The notes under the pieces were generated by a model that was not told where the DNA came from, made no database searches, and saw only the letters and a list, made by a program, of their open reading frames with translations. From assembly GCA_047605445.1 (NCBI GenBank), contig JASGFP010000005.1:1-64000 (forward strand): a DNA stretch of 64,000 nt, read 5' to 3'. This document shows positions 24,988-32,359 of this stretch, in pieces (positions within the stretch are counted from its first letter, which is position 1; each line of letters opens with the position of its first letter). The position numbers and the translations under genes were made by a program. Source of the DNA: JAJXWB01 sp047605445 (GTDB taxonomy: Bacteria > Pseudomonadota > Alphaproteobacteria > Rhizobiales > Beijerinckiaceae).

Positions 24988-27363
24988 ATGGGTTTCTTGC
25001 GTCCAGTTCTGGCGATCTTCGCCACGCTCTTTCTGTCCGTCGTAGGCCCTGCCGCCGCGCAGGCGCCGGCCGCCGGTCCGGAAAGCCAGGCCCGCTTCGC
25101 CTTCGTCGTCGGCAACGACGGGTATGAGGGCGCGCCGCTGCCCACCGCCGCCAATGACGCCGCGCTCGTCGCCGACGCGCTGAAGGCGGCGAAGTTCGAC
25201 GTGACCGGCGCGCGCAACCTCGATCAGGACACGTTGCGCGCCTCCTATCGGGAGTTTCTGGCCAAAGTGGCGGGCGCCGGCCCGAACGCCGTGAGCTTCG
25301 TCTATGTTTCGGGCTACGGTCTGCAATTCGACGGCGAGAACTGGATCGTGCCGCCCGGCGCCACGATCGCGCGCGACGCCGATATCAGTCTCAACGCCAT
25401 CCGCCTGTCCGATCTCGTCCGGCCTCTGTCCGGCGCGCCGGGCCGCGGGCGCGTCGTGCTGCTCGACCTCGCCTATGACAGCCCCTTCGCCAAGCAGGTG
25501 CAGGGTCTGGCGCCCGGTCTCGCGCTGGTCGAGCCGGAGGCGGGCACGCTCATCGGCTTCAACGCGGCGCCCGGAACCTGGGCCGCGCCCGGCAAGGAGC
25601 CCTACGGCCCCTATGCGCAGGCGCTGGGCGAAATGCTGCGCGAGGCGGGGGCGCCGCTGAACGAGATCATGGCCCGCGTCCGCACCCGCACGGCCGAACT
25701 GACCAAGGCGGCGCAGGTGCCATGGAGCGCCGGCAAGATCGAGCCGCCGGTCGTTTTGCTGGAGCGTGGGGCCGATGCGCCGGCGCCCGCCGTCGCGCCG
25801 GACCAGATCGCCGCCGAACGCGCCAAGCCGATCGACAAGATGCCGGAGGCGCTTGCTTATTCCGCGGTCATCGACCGCGACAACATGAAGAGCTACGAGG
25901 ATTTCGTCGCCACCTATCCGCAGAGCCCCTACACCAAGAACGTGCAGGGCCTGATGGCCGCCCGGCGCGAGGCGCGCTCGTGGCGCCGCGCGCTCGATAT
26001 CAATACGCAGAACGCCTACTGGTCCTATCTCAAGCGCTATCCGCGCGGACCGCACGCCGCTGACGCGCGCCGCCGCCTGATGCGCCTGCAGGCCGCTATC
26101 GAGCCGCCGCCGGCCTTCGATCCGATCGCGTTCGACGATCCGCCGCCGCCGCCGGTGGAGGAAGCCTATTTTGGCGGCGCGAACGTCGGCTTCTACGATC
26201 CCGGCGTCCCGCCGCTCGCGCCGTCCGTCTTCGTCGCCGCGCCGCCGCCGTGGTACCAGCCGCCGCCGCCGCCGGTGTTCGATGACGATTCCGACTTCTT
26301 CCTGCCGGCTCTCGTCGACGTCGTGACGGCGCCCGCCTGGATTGCGCCGCCGGCCTACGTCCTGCCGCCGCCGCTTCCGATCGTGATGGATGTGCGCCCG
26401 CCCGGCTGGCGTCCGTTCGTGGCGATTCCGGCGGCGCTCGCAGTCGGTCTGGCCGCGGGGCGTATGTCCAACCGCTTCCTCGACAATCGCCGCGGGCCTC
26501 CGGGCGCGCAGGGCGGCCCGCGGCGTCCGCCGGTCATCCCGGCGATTTCGTCTCTGCCCAAAAACATGAACCTGCCGGCGGGCGTGCGTCCCGGTCAGCC
26601 GTTCGTGCGGCCCGTGGCGACGCCCGGCGGGCAGCAATTGACGCGTCCCGGCCAGCCCGGTATCGGCGCCGGGCAGGGTGGCCGCCCAACCAATGCGCTG
26701 CCTAACCTGCCGGTGGGGCAGCCTGGCCAGCGTCCGGGACAGATCGGCCAGCCCGGGCATCCCCCGGGCCAACTCGGTCAACCCGGCCAGCAGCCGGGGC
26801 AGTTTGGCCAGCCCGGCCGTCCCGGCCAGCCGGTCGGTCAGCCTGGCGGTTCGCATGCGATCGGCGCTCCGGGAGTGGTCGGGAGGCCTGGCCAGACGCC
26901 TGCCGCCGACCGGCGCCAGCTGATGATTCAGCAGCAGCAGCAGCGCCAGATGGAAAGGCAGCAGCAACAGCAGTTGCGGACCCAACAGCAACAGCAGCGC
27001 CAGCAGCAGATGCAGCAGCAGCGCGCCCAGCGGATGCAGCAGCAGCAGCAGCGTGTGCAGCAGCAACGTCAGATGCAGCAGCAGCGCTCGCAGCAGATGC
27101 AGCAGCAGCGCCAGATGCAGCAGCAACGTGTGCAGCAGCAACGTCAGATGCAGCAGCAGCGCTCGCAGCAGATGCAGCAGCAGCGCATGATGCAGCAGCA
27201 GCGCTCGCAGCAGATGATGCAGCAGCGCCAGCAGCAGATGCAGATGCAGATGCAGCGCCAGCAGCAGATGCAGATGCAACGCCAGATGCAGATGCAGCGG
27301 CAGCAGCAGATGATGCAGCAGCGGCAGGCGCCGCGCCGCTGCCCTCCGGGAATGCGCTGCTGA
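24988..27363 (+). CDS. Exported caspase-fold (peptidase C14) pseudo-enzyme with Gln-rich tail
   Basis: A 791-residue protein with a signal peptide (FLRPVLAIFATLFLSVVGPAAAQA), started at 24988 behind GGGGGA. Residues 35-260 are a caspase/metacaspase p20-like domain: ARFAFVVGNDGYEGAPLPTA at the front, then VSGYGLQFDGENWIVP, where Tyr110 replaces the catalytic His, and VVLLDLAYDSPF, where Ala162 replaces the catalytic Cys. Residues about 305-375 form a helical segment with two repeat-like units (YPQSPYTKNVQGL, YPRGPHAADARRR). Proline-rich and hydrophobic stretches follow, then GQPG repeats (about 555-640) and a Gln/Met/Arg tail (about 645-785). It is probably a periplasmic scaffold, not a protease. 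Confidence 0.8.
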   Translation: MGFLRPVLAIFATLFLSVVGPAAAQAPAAGPESQARFAFVVGNDGYEGAPLPTAANDAALVADALKAAKFDVTGARNLDQDTLRASYREFLAKVAGAGPNAVSFVYVSGYGLQFDGENWIVPPGATIARDADISLNAIRLSDLVRPLSGAPGRGRVVLLDLAYDSPFAKQVQGLAPGLALVEPEAGTLIGFNAAPGTWAAPGKEPYGPYAQALGEMLREAGAPLNEIMARVRTRTAELTKAAQVPWSAGKIEPPVVLLERGADAPAPAVAPDQIAAERAKPIDKMPEALAYSAVIDRDNMKSYEDFVATYPQSPYTKNVQGLMAARREARSWRRALDINTQNAYWSYLKRYPRGPHAADARRRLMRLQAAIEPPPAFDPIAFDDPPPPPVEEAYFGGANVGFYDPGVPPLAPSVFVAAPPPWYQPPPPPVFDDDSDFFLPALVDVVTAPAWIAPPAYVLPPPLPIVMDVRPPGWRPFVAIPAALAVGLAAGRMSNRFLDNRRGPPGAQGGPRRPPVIPAISSLPKNMNLPAGVRPGQPFVRPVATPGGQQLTRPGQPGIGAGQGGRPTNALPNLPVGQPGQRPGQIGQPGHPPGQLGQPGQQPGQFGQPGRPGQPVGQPGGSHAIGAPGVVGRPGQTPAADRRQLMIQQQQQRQMERQQQQQLRTQQQQQRQQQMQQQRAQRMQQQQQRVQQQRQMQQQRSQQMQQQRQMQQQRVQQQRQMQQQRSQQMQQQRMMQQQRSQQMMQQRQQQMQMQMQRQQQMQMQRQMQMQRQQQMMQQRQAPRRCPPGMRC
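26918..27335 (+). repeat. CAG-rich low-complexity tract with 75-bp tandem repeat
   Basis: The coding tract is built from CAGCAGCAGCG, CAGATGCAG and similar units. A longer block of 75 bases starting CGTGTGCAGCAGCAACGTC at 27052 recurs at 27127, giving a 25-residue protein repeat of about 1.8 copies. Such tracts can change length by slippage. It encodes the Gln-rich tail of the caspase-fold protein. Confidence 0.85.
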
Positions 27364-27372
27364 GGCAGGAAG

Positions 27373-27396
27373 GGCGGGCCGCTCCGGCGGCCCGCC
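27373..27396. terminator. GC-rich hairpin after the caspase-fold gene
   Basis: GGCGGGCCGC (27373-27382), loop TCCG and GCGGCCCGCC (27387-27396) form a perfect 10-bp stem nine bases after the stop. No U-run follows, so it may be a Rho-assisted terminator. A second hairpin (GCGGCGCGC at 27473-27481 with GCGCGCCGC at 27486-27494) lies before the next gene. Confidence 0.55.
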
Positions 27397-27578
27397 ATAG
27401 CCAAATCGAAACAGCCCGCAAGAAGAATGGAAGTGAGCGCGGGCGCATTTTCTGCGAAAAACTCTCAGGAAAGCGGCGCGCTCCCGCGCGCCGCCGCAAG
27501 AAGCCGCGTGGTAGGCTATAGCCTGCCTGAGACGGCGGCCGGCCGCCTCTGGCCGGCGGCGAGGGAGAGGGACGCAGG

Positions 27579-28607
27579 ATGATCATCGATTGCCACGGCC
27601 ATTACACCACCGCGCCCAAGGCGCTGGAGGACTGGCGCAACCGTCAGATCGCCGCGATCAACGATCCGTCCGCCGCGCCGAAGGTCTCGGAGCTGAAGAT
27701 CAGCGACGACGAATTGCGCGACAGCATCGAGAAGAACCAGTTGCGCCAGATGAAGGAGCGCGGCTCCGACCTCACCATCTTCTCGCCGCGCGCGAGCTTC
27801 ATGGCCCACCACATCGGCGATTTTCAGGTGTCCTCCACCTGGGCGGCGATCTGCAACGAACTGATCCATCGCGTGGCCACGCTTTTGCCTGACAATTTCA
27901 TCGGCGCGGCCATGCTGCCGCAGAGCCCCGGCGTCGATCCCGCCACCTGCATTCCCGAACTCGAGAAATGCATGAAGGATTACGGTTTCGTCGGAATCAA
28001 CCTGAACCCCGACCCCTCCGGCGGCCACTGGAAGAGCCCGCCGCTGACCGATCGCCACTGGTATCCGATCTACGAGAAGATGGTGGAATACGACATTCCC
28101 GCCATGATCCACGTCTCGACCAGCTGCAACGCCTGCTTCCACACGACCGGCGCGCACTACATCAACGCCGACACGACAGCGGTGATGCAGCTCATTCAGG
28201 GCGACCTGTTCAAGGATTTCCCCGCGCTGCGCTTCGTAATCCCGCACGGCGGCGGCGCCGCGCCCTACCATTGGGGCCGCTATCGCGGGCTGGCGCAGGA
28301 GATGAAGAAACCGCTCCTGCGCGACCATCTTCTGAAGAACGTCTATTTCGACACATGCGTCTATCATCAGCCGGGCATAGATCTGCTGACGAAAGTGATC
28401 CCGGTCGACAACATTCTCTTCGCCTCGGAAATGATCGGCGCGGTGAAGGGGATCGACCCCGAGACCGGCTTTAATTTCGACGACACCAAGCGCTACATCG
28501 AGGCGACGCAGAACCTGTCGACGGAGGATCGGCACAAGGTCTACGAAGGCAATGCGCGAAAGGTCTATCCGCGGCTCGACAAGGCGCTGAAGGCGCAGGG
28601 GAGATAG
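27579..28607 (+). CDS. ligJ: 4-oxalomesaconate hydratase
   Basis: A 342-residue amidohydrolase-superfamily enzyme. It begins MIIDCHGHYTTAPKALEDW, carrying the HxH metal site and matching LigJ. FIPHGGGAAPYHWGR-type residues (FVIPHGGGAAPYHWGRYRG) and FASEMIGAVKGIDP supply further ligands. LigJ adds water to 4-oxalomesaconate (the PDC ring-opening product) in protocatechuate 4,5-cleavage. GAGGGAGAGG and AGG precede the ATG. It is the first lig gene; a palindromic repeat separates it from ligI. Confidence 0.9.
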   Translation: MIIDCHGHYTTAPKALEDWRNRQIAAINDPSAAPKVSELKISDDELRDSIEKNQLRQMKERGSDLTIFSPRASFMAHHIGDFQVSSTWAAICNELIHRVATLLPDNFIGAAMLPQSPGVDPATCIPELEKCMKDYGFVGINLNPDPSGGHWKSPPLTDRHWYPIYEKMVEYDIPAMIHVSTSCNACFHTTGAHYINADTTAVMQLIQGDLFKDFPALRFVIPHGGGAAPYHWGRYRGLAQEMKKPLLRDHLLKNVYFDTCVYHQPGIDLLTKVIPVDNILFASEMIGAVKGIDPETGFNFDDTKRYIEATQNLSTEDRHKVYEGNARKVYPRLDKALKAQGR

Positions 28608-28609
28608 CC

Positions 28610-28700
28610 GTCATTGCGAGCGAAGCGAAGCAATCCATCCACCGGGCGTTGATCCGGATGCGGCGATGGATCGCTTCGTCGCTCCGCTCCTCGCAATGAC
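28610..28700. repeat. Dispersed palindromic repeat, family A copy 3
   Basis: The ends are GTCATTGCGAGCGAAGCGAAGC and GCTCCTCGCAATGAC. The inner boxes AAGCAATCCATCC and GGATGGATCGCTTCG pair with each other when folded. It lies two bases past the ligJ stop and inside the lig operon, so it could form a processing or attenuation hairpin between ligJ and ligI. Confidence 0.85.
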
Positions 28701-28762
28701 GGCGTGGCTGCTGGAAACCGCGCACAACCGCAACATATGATCGCGGCAGGGAAGGAACGAGA

Positions 28763-29701
28763 ATGTCCAAGCCCACATCTGGGCCGTTCGAAAAAACGAA
28801 GGGCTGGCTCGACTGGTACGAAGGCCCCTCCAAGCCGCGGTTCGTCCTGCCGGATGGCGCGGTGGACGCGCATTGCCACGTGTTTGGCCCCGGCGCGGAA
28901 TTTCCCTATGCGCCCGAGCGCAAATACACGCCCTGCGACGCGAGCAAGGCGCAGCTCTTCGCGCTGCGCGACCGTCTCGGATTTTCCCGCAACGTTATCG
29001 TGCAGGCGACCTGCCACGGCGCCGACAATCGCGCGATGGCCGACGCCTGCCGCGCCTCGGGCGGAAAGGCGCGCGGCGTCGCGACGGTCAGGCGCAGCGT
29101 GAGCGACGCGGAGCTGCGGGAGCTGCACGCAGCCGGCGTGCGCGGCGTGCGCTTCAACTTCGTCAAGCGCCTCGTCGACTTCACGCCGAAGGACGAATTG
29201 CTCGAGATCGCCGGCCGCATCGCCAAGCTCGGCTGGCACGTCGTCATCTATTTCGAGGCCGTCGACCTGCCGGAATTGTGGGACTTCTTCACCGCGCTGC
29301 CGACCACCGTCGTCGTCGATCACATGGGCCGCCCGGACGTGACGAAGCCGATCGACGGGCCGGAATTTTCTCTGTTCCTGAAATTCATGCGCGAGCATGA
29401 AAACGTCTGGAGCAAGGTCTCTTGCCCGGAGCGTCTCTCGGTCGCCGGCCCGCCGGCGCTGAACGGCGAACAGAACGCCTATCGCGACGTCGTGCCGTTC
29501 GCGCGCAAGGTCGTCGAGGAATTTCCCGACCGCGTTCTGTGGGGCACGGACTGGCCGCATCCCAATCTCAAGGACCACATGCCCGACGACGGCCTGCTGG
29601 TCGATTTCATCCCGCATATCGCGGTCACGCAAGAATCGCAGCGCAAGCTGCTGGTCGACAATCCCATGCGCCTCTATTGGCCGGATGAATGGAGGAAGTA
29701 A
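28763..29701 (+). CDS. ligI: 2-pyrone-4,6-dicarboxylate hydrolase
   Basis: A 312-residue amidohydrolase. The family signature VDAHCHVFGPGAEFPYAPERKYTP is present, followed by VVVDHMGRPD and the catalytic Asp in WGTDWPHPN. It opens the lactone ring of 2-pyrone-4,6-dicarboxylate to oxalomesaconate without a metal. The substrate-binding Arg/His residues in these motifs look intact. Its last base is the first base of the ligA start codon (TAATG), so ligI and ligA are translationally coupled. Confidence 0.93.
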   Translation: MSKPTSGPFEKTKGWLDWYEGPSKPRFVLPDGAVDAHCHVFGPGAEFPYAPERKYTPCDASKAQLFALRDRLGFSRNVIVQATCHGADNRAMADACRASGGKARGVATVRRSVSDAELRELHAAGVRGVRFNFVKRLVDFTPKDELLEIAGRIAKLGWHVVIYFEAVDLPELWDFFTALPTTVVVDHMGRPDVTKPIDGPEFSLFLKFMREHENVWSKVSCPERLSVAGPPALNGEQNAYRDVVPFARKVVEEFPDRVLWGTDWPHPNLKDHMPDDGLLVDFIPHIAVTQESQRKLLVDNPMRLYWPDEWRK

Positions 29702-30117
29702 TGTCCCTCGACAAGGAATTCAGCGAAATCCCTGGCACGATCGTTTTCGACGCGGAGCAGTCGCGCAAGGGCTACTGGCTCAACCAGTTCTGCATGTCGC
29801 TGATGAAGGCCGCCAATCGCGAGCGCTTCAAGGCGAACGAGCGCGCCTATCTCGACGAATGGAAGATGACGGAGGAGCAGAAGCAGGCGGTGATGGCGCG
29901 CGACCTCAACGCCATGATGGCGCTCGGCGGCAATATCTACTTCCTCGCCAAGATCGGCGCGACCGACGGCAAGAGCTTCCAGCAGATGGCGGGATCGATG
30001 ACGGGCATGAGCGAGGAATCCTACCGCGACATGATGATCAACGGCGGCCGCTCGATCGACGGCAACCGCAAAATCGGCGAACACGGCGACGCGCAGCGTC
30101 CCAGCAAGGACAAGTGA
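29701..30117 (+). CDS. ligA: Protocatechuate 4,5-dioxygenase alpha subunit
   Basis: A 138-residue helical protein, the size of Sphingobium LigA. It starts SLDKEFSEIPGTIVFDAEQSRKGYWLNQFCMSLMKA, a sequence typical of the small subunit that lids the active site of LigB. The start at 29701 lies behind GGAGGAAG inside the end of ligI; an ATG 12 bases upstream is in frame but gives a poorer context. It needs LigB for activity. Confidence 0.93.
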   Translation: MSLDKEFSEIPGTIVFDAEQSRKGYWLNQFCMSLMKAANRERFKANERAYLDEWKMTEEQKQAVMARDLNAMMALGGNIYFLAKIGATDGKSFQQMAGSMTGMSEESYRDMMINGGRSIDGNRKIGEHGDAQRPSKDK

Positions 30118-30118
30118 A

Positions 30119-30973
30119 ATGGCCCGCATCACCGCTTCGGTCTATTCCTCGCACATTCCCGCCGTTGGCGCGGCCTTCGATCTCGGCAAGACGCACGAGC
30201 CCTACTGGCAGAAGGTGTTTTCGGGCTACGACTTCTCCAAGCAATGGGAGAAGGAACAGAAGCCGGACGTGATCTTCCTCGTCTACAACGATCACGCCAC
30301 CGCCTTCTCGCTGTCGATGATCCCGACCTTCGCCATCATGACCGGGCCGGAATTCCAGCCCGCCGACGAAGGCTATGGCGCGCGCCCCGTGCCGCCGGTG
30401 ATCGGCCATCCAGAACTTGCGTCGCATATCGCGTCGGAAGTCATCCAGAAGGATTTCGATCTCACCATCGTCAACGAGGTCGACGTCGATCATGGCCTGA
30501 CCGTGCCGATGACCTGCATGTTCGGGAAGGTGGACGCATGGCCTTGCAAGGTCATCCCCTTCGCGGTCAATGTCGTGCAGCATCCCGTGCCGTCCGGCGC
30601 GCGCTGCTTCGCGCTCGGCCAGGCCATTCGCGCCGCGATCGAATCCTATCCGGAAGACCTCAACGTGCAGGTCTGGGGCACAGGCGGCATGAGCCACCAA
30701 TTGCAGGGCCCGCGCGCCGGCCTCATCAACCGCGAATGGGACAACGAATTTCTGGACAGGCTGATCGACGATCCCGCGGCCTTGGCGAAAATGCCGAACA
30801 TCGACTATGTGCGCGAGGCAGGCTCCGAGGGCATCGAACTCGTGATGTGGCTGATCGCACGCGGCGCGATGGCCGACACGCGCGGCGGGCCGAAGCCGAA
30901 GGTGGCGCACAGGTTCTATCATGTGCCGGCGTCGAACACGGCGGTCGGACACCTCATCCTCGAGAACGCCTGA
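30119..30973 (+). CDS. ligB: Protocatechuate 4,5-dioxygenase beta subunit
   Basis: A 284-residue class III extradiol dioxygenase. Fe(II) ligands expected for LigB are present: His12 in YSSHIPAVG, His59 in YNDHATAF and a Glu in SEGIELVMW (Glu240 or Glu237); the catalytic base His193 lies in GGMSHQLQG. It cleaves protocatechuate to 4-carboxy-2-hydroxymuconate-6-semialdehyde. One base separates it from ligA. A hairpin follows its stop. The dehydrogenase ligC and aldolase ligK of the pathway are not in this window. Confidence 0.94.
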   Translation: MARITASVYSSHIPAVGAAFDLGKTHEPYWQKVFSGYDFSKQWEKEQKPDVIFLVYNDHATAFSLSMIPTFAIMTGPEFQPADEGYGARPVPPVIGHPELASHIASEVIQKDFDLTIVNEVDVDHGLTVPMTCMFGKVDAWPCKVIPFAVNVVQHPVPSGARCFALGQAIRAAIESYPEDLNVQVWGTGGMSHQLQGPRAGLINREWDNEFLDRLIDDPAALAKMPNIDYVREAGSEGIELVMWLIARGAMADTRGGPKPKVAHRFYHVPASNTAVGHLILENA

Positions 30974-30979
30974 ACTCGC

Positions 30980-31000
30980 GACGCGGCGCGCCGCCGCGTC
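30980..31000 (+). terminator. Hairpin between ligB and dctA
   Basis: GACGCGGCG (30980-30988), loop CGC and CGCCGCGTC (30992-31000) form a perfect 9-bp stem seven bases after the ligB stop, followed by CTTCATCC. It could terminate or attenuate transcription into the carrier gene 21 bases downstream. Confidence 0.55.
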
Positions 31001-31020
31001 CTTCATCCGAAGGCAATACG

Positions 31021-32304
31021 ATGGACGCCGTCACAACGCCTCAGAAGCGAAACGGCGTCCTCGACGCACTGTCGAAACTCTGGGTGCAGGTGCTGATCGC
31101 CATGGCGGCGGGCGTCGTCATCGGTCATGTCTGGCCTGATCTCGGCGTGAAACTGCAGCCGCTCGGCGACGCCTTCATCAAGGCGATCCGCATGATGATC
31201 GCGCCGATCATCTTTTGCACGGTCGTTCACGGCGTAGCCCGCATGGCGGATATGGCGCGCGTCGGCCGCGTCGCGCTCAAGGCTCTCATCTATTTCGAGG
31301 TGGTCACGACGATCGCTCTGATCATCGGTCTCGTCGCCGTCAACCTGCTGCGGCCGGGCGAGGGGATGAACGTCGATCTCGCCCATGTCGATACGTCTCT
31401 GGTGAAAAATTACATTGCGCAGGGCAAGGGGCACGATCTCACTGGCTTCCTGATGCAGATCATTCCCAATTCCTTCCTCGGCGCCTTTACCGAGGGCAAT
31501 GTGCTGCAGGTGCTGTTCGTCGCCGTGCTCTGCGGCTTCGCGCTCGCGCAGCTCGGCGAGAAGGCCGCGTCGCTTGCGAACATGATCGACCAGGCCGCCG
31601 CCATGCTGTTTCGCATCGTCGGCTTCGTCATGTGGGCCGCCCCGCTCGGCGCGCTCGGCGCCATCGCCTTCACGGTCGGAAAGTTCGGCGCGGGCTCGTT
31701 GCTGTCGCTGGGGCGTCTGCTGATCGACTTCTACATCACCTGCATTTTCTTCATCGCCGTCGTCCTCGGCCTCATCGCGCGCATGGCGGGCTTCAGCCTG
31801 TGGAAGCTCGTCCGCTACATCCGCGAGGAATTGCTGATCGTGCTCGCCACAACATCGTCGGAGACGGTGCTGCCGCGCATGATCGTCAAGATGGAGGAAG
31901 CCGGCTGCGAGGAAGGCGTCGTCGGCCTCGTCATCCCGACGGGCTATTCCTTCAACCTCGACGGCACCTGCCTCTATCTCGTCTTTGCGGCCGTCTTTCT
32001 CGCGCAGGCGACCAATACGCCCATGACGCTCAGCCAGCAGGTCGGCCTCGTTCTCGTGCTGCTTCTCACGTCCAAAGGCGCGGCGGGCATAGCGGGGGCG
32101 GCCTTCGTCGTGCTGGCGGCCACCATCGCCTCGTCGGGCTCGATCCCGGTCGAAAGCGTCGCGATCATTCTGGGCGTTCACCGCCTGATGTCGGAAGGGC
32201 TCACGCCCACCAATCTCATCGGCAATGCGGTGGCCACCATCGTCGTCGCCAAATGGGAGAATGCGCTCGACGAGGAAAAGCTCGCCGCGACGCTGAACGC
32301 ATGA
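31021..32304 (+). CDS. dctA: DctA-type dicarboxylate/cation symporter
   Basis: A 427-residue DAACS-family inner-membrane carrier. Diagnostic motifs are visible: the serine-rich ATTSSETVLPRM (hairpin HP1), the GYSFNLDGTCLYL helix and the second hairpin TSKGAAGIAGAAFVVLAAT, plus SEGLTPTNLIGNAVATIVVAKW. It imports C4-dicarboxylates such as succinate, malate or fumarate with protons or sodium. The lig pathway ends in pyruvate and oxaloacetate, so the linkage may reflect related organic-acid use (inference). Confidence 0.9.
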   Translation: MDAVTTPQKRNGVLDALSKLWVQVLIAMAAGVVIGHVWPDLGVKLQPLGDAFIKAIRMMIAPIIFCTVVHGVARMADMARVGRVALKALIYFEVVTTIALIIGLVAVNLLRPGEGMNVDLAHVDTSLVKNYIAQGKGHDLTGFLMQIIPNSFLGAFTEGNVLQVLFVAVLCGFALAQLGEKAASLANMIDQAAAMLFRIVGFVMWAAPLGALGAIAFTVGKFGAGSLLSLGRLLIDFYITCIFFIAVVLGLIARMAGFSLWKLVRYIREELLIVLATTSSETVLPRMIVKMEEAGCEEGVVGLVIPTGYSFNLDGTCLYLVFAAVFLAQATNTPMTLSQQVGLVLVLLLTSKGAAGIAGAAFVVLAATIASSGSIPVESVAIILGVHRLMSEGLTPTNLIGNAVATIVVAKWENALDEEKLAATLNA

Positions 32305-32359
32305 GCGGCAAGCGGCTGCGGCATGGCGGAAACGCCGCGCCCGCGCTAGATCTGTCGCC

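Noticed and set aside
24919..27279. 786-codon minus-strand frame starting with Leu/His repeats
   Set aside because: The repeats (HLHLLLAL type) are the complement of the CAG tract. The plus frame has a signal peptide and a recognisable caspase fold.
26918..27335. Possible CRISPR-like repeats
   Set aside because: The repeats are in-frame CAG-type units without unique spacers of constant length, inside a coding gene.
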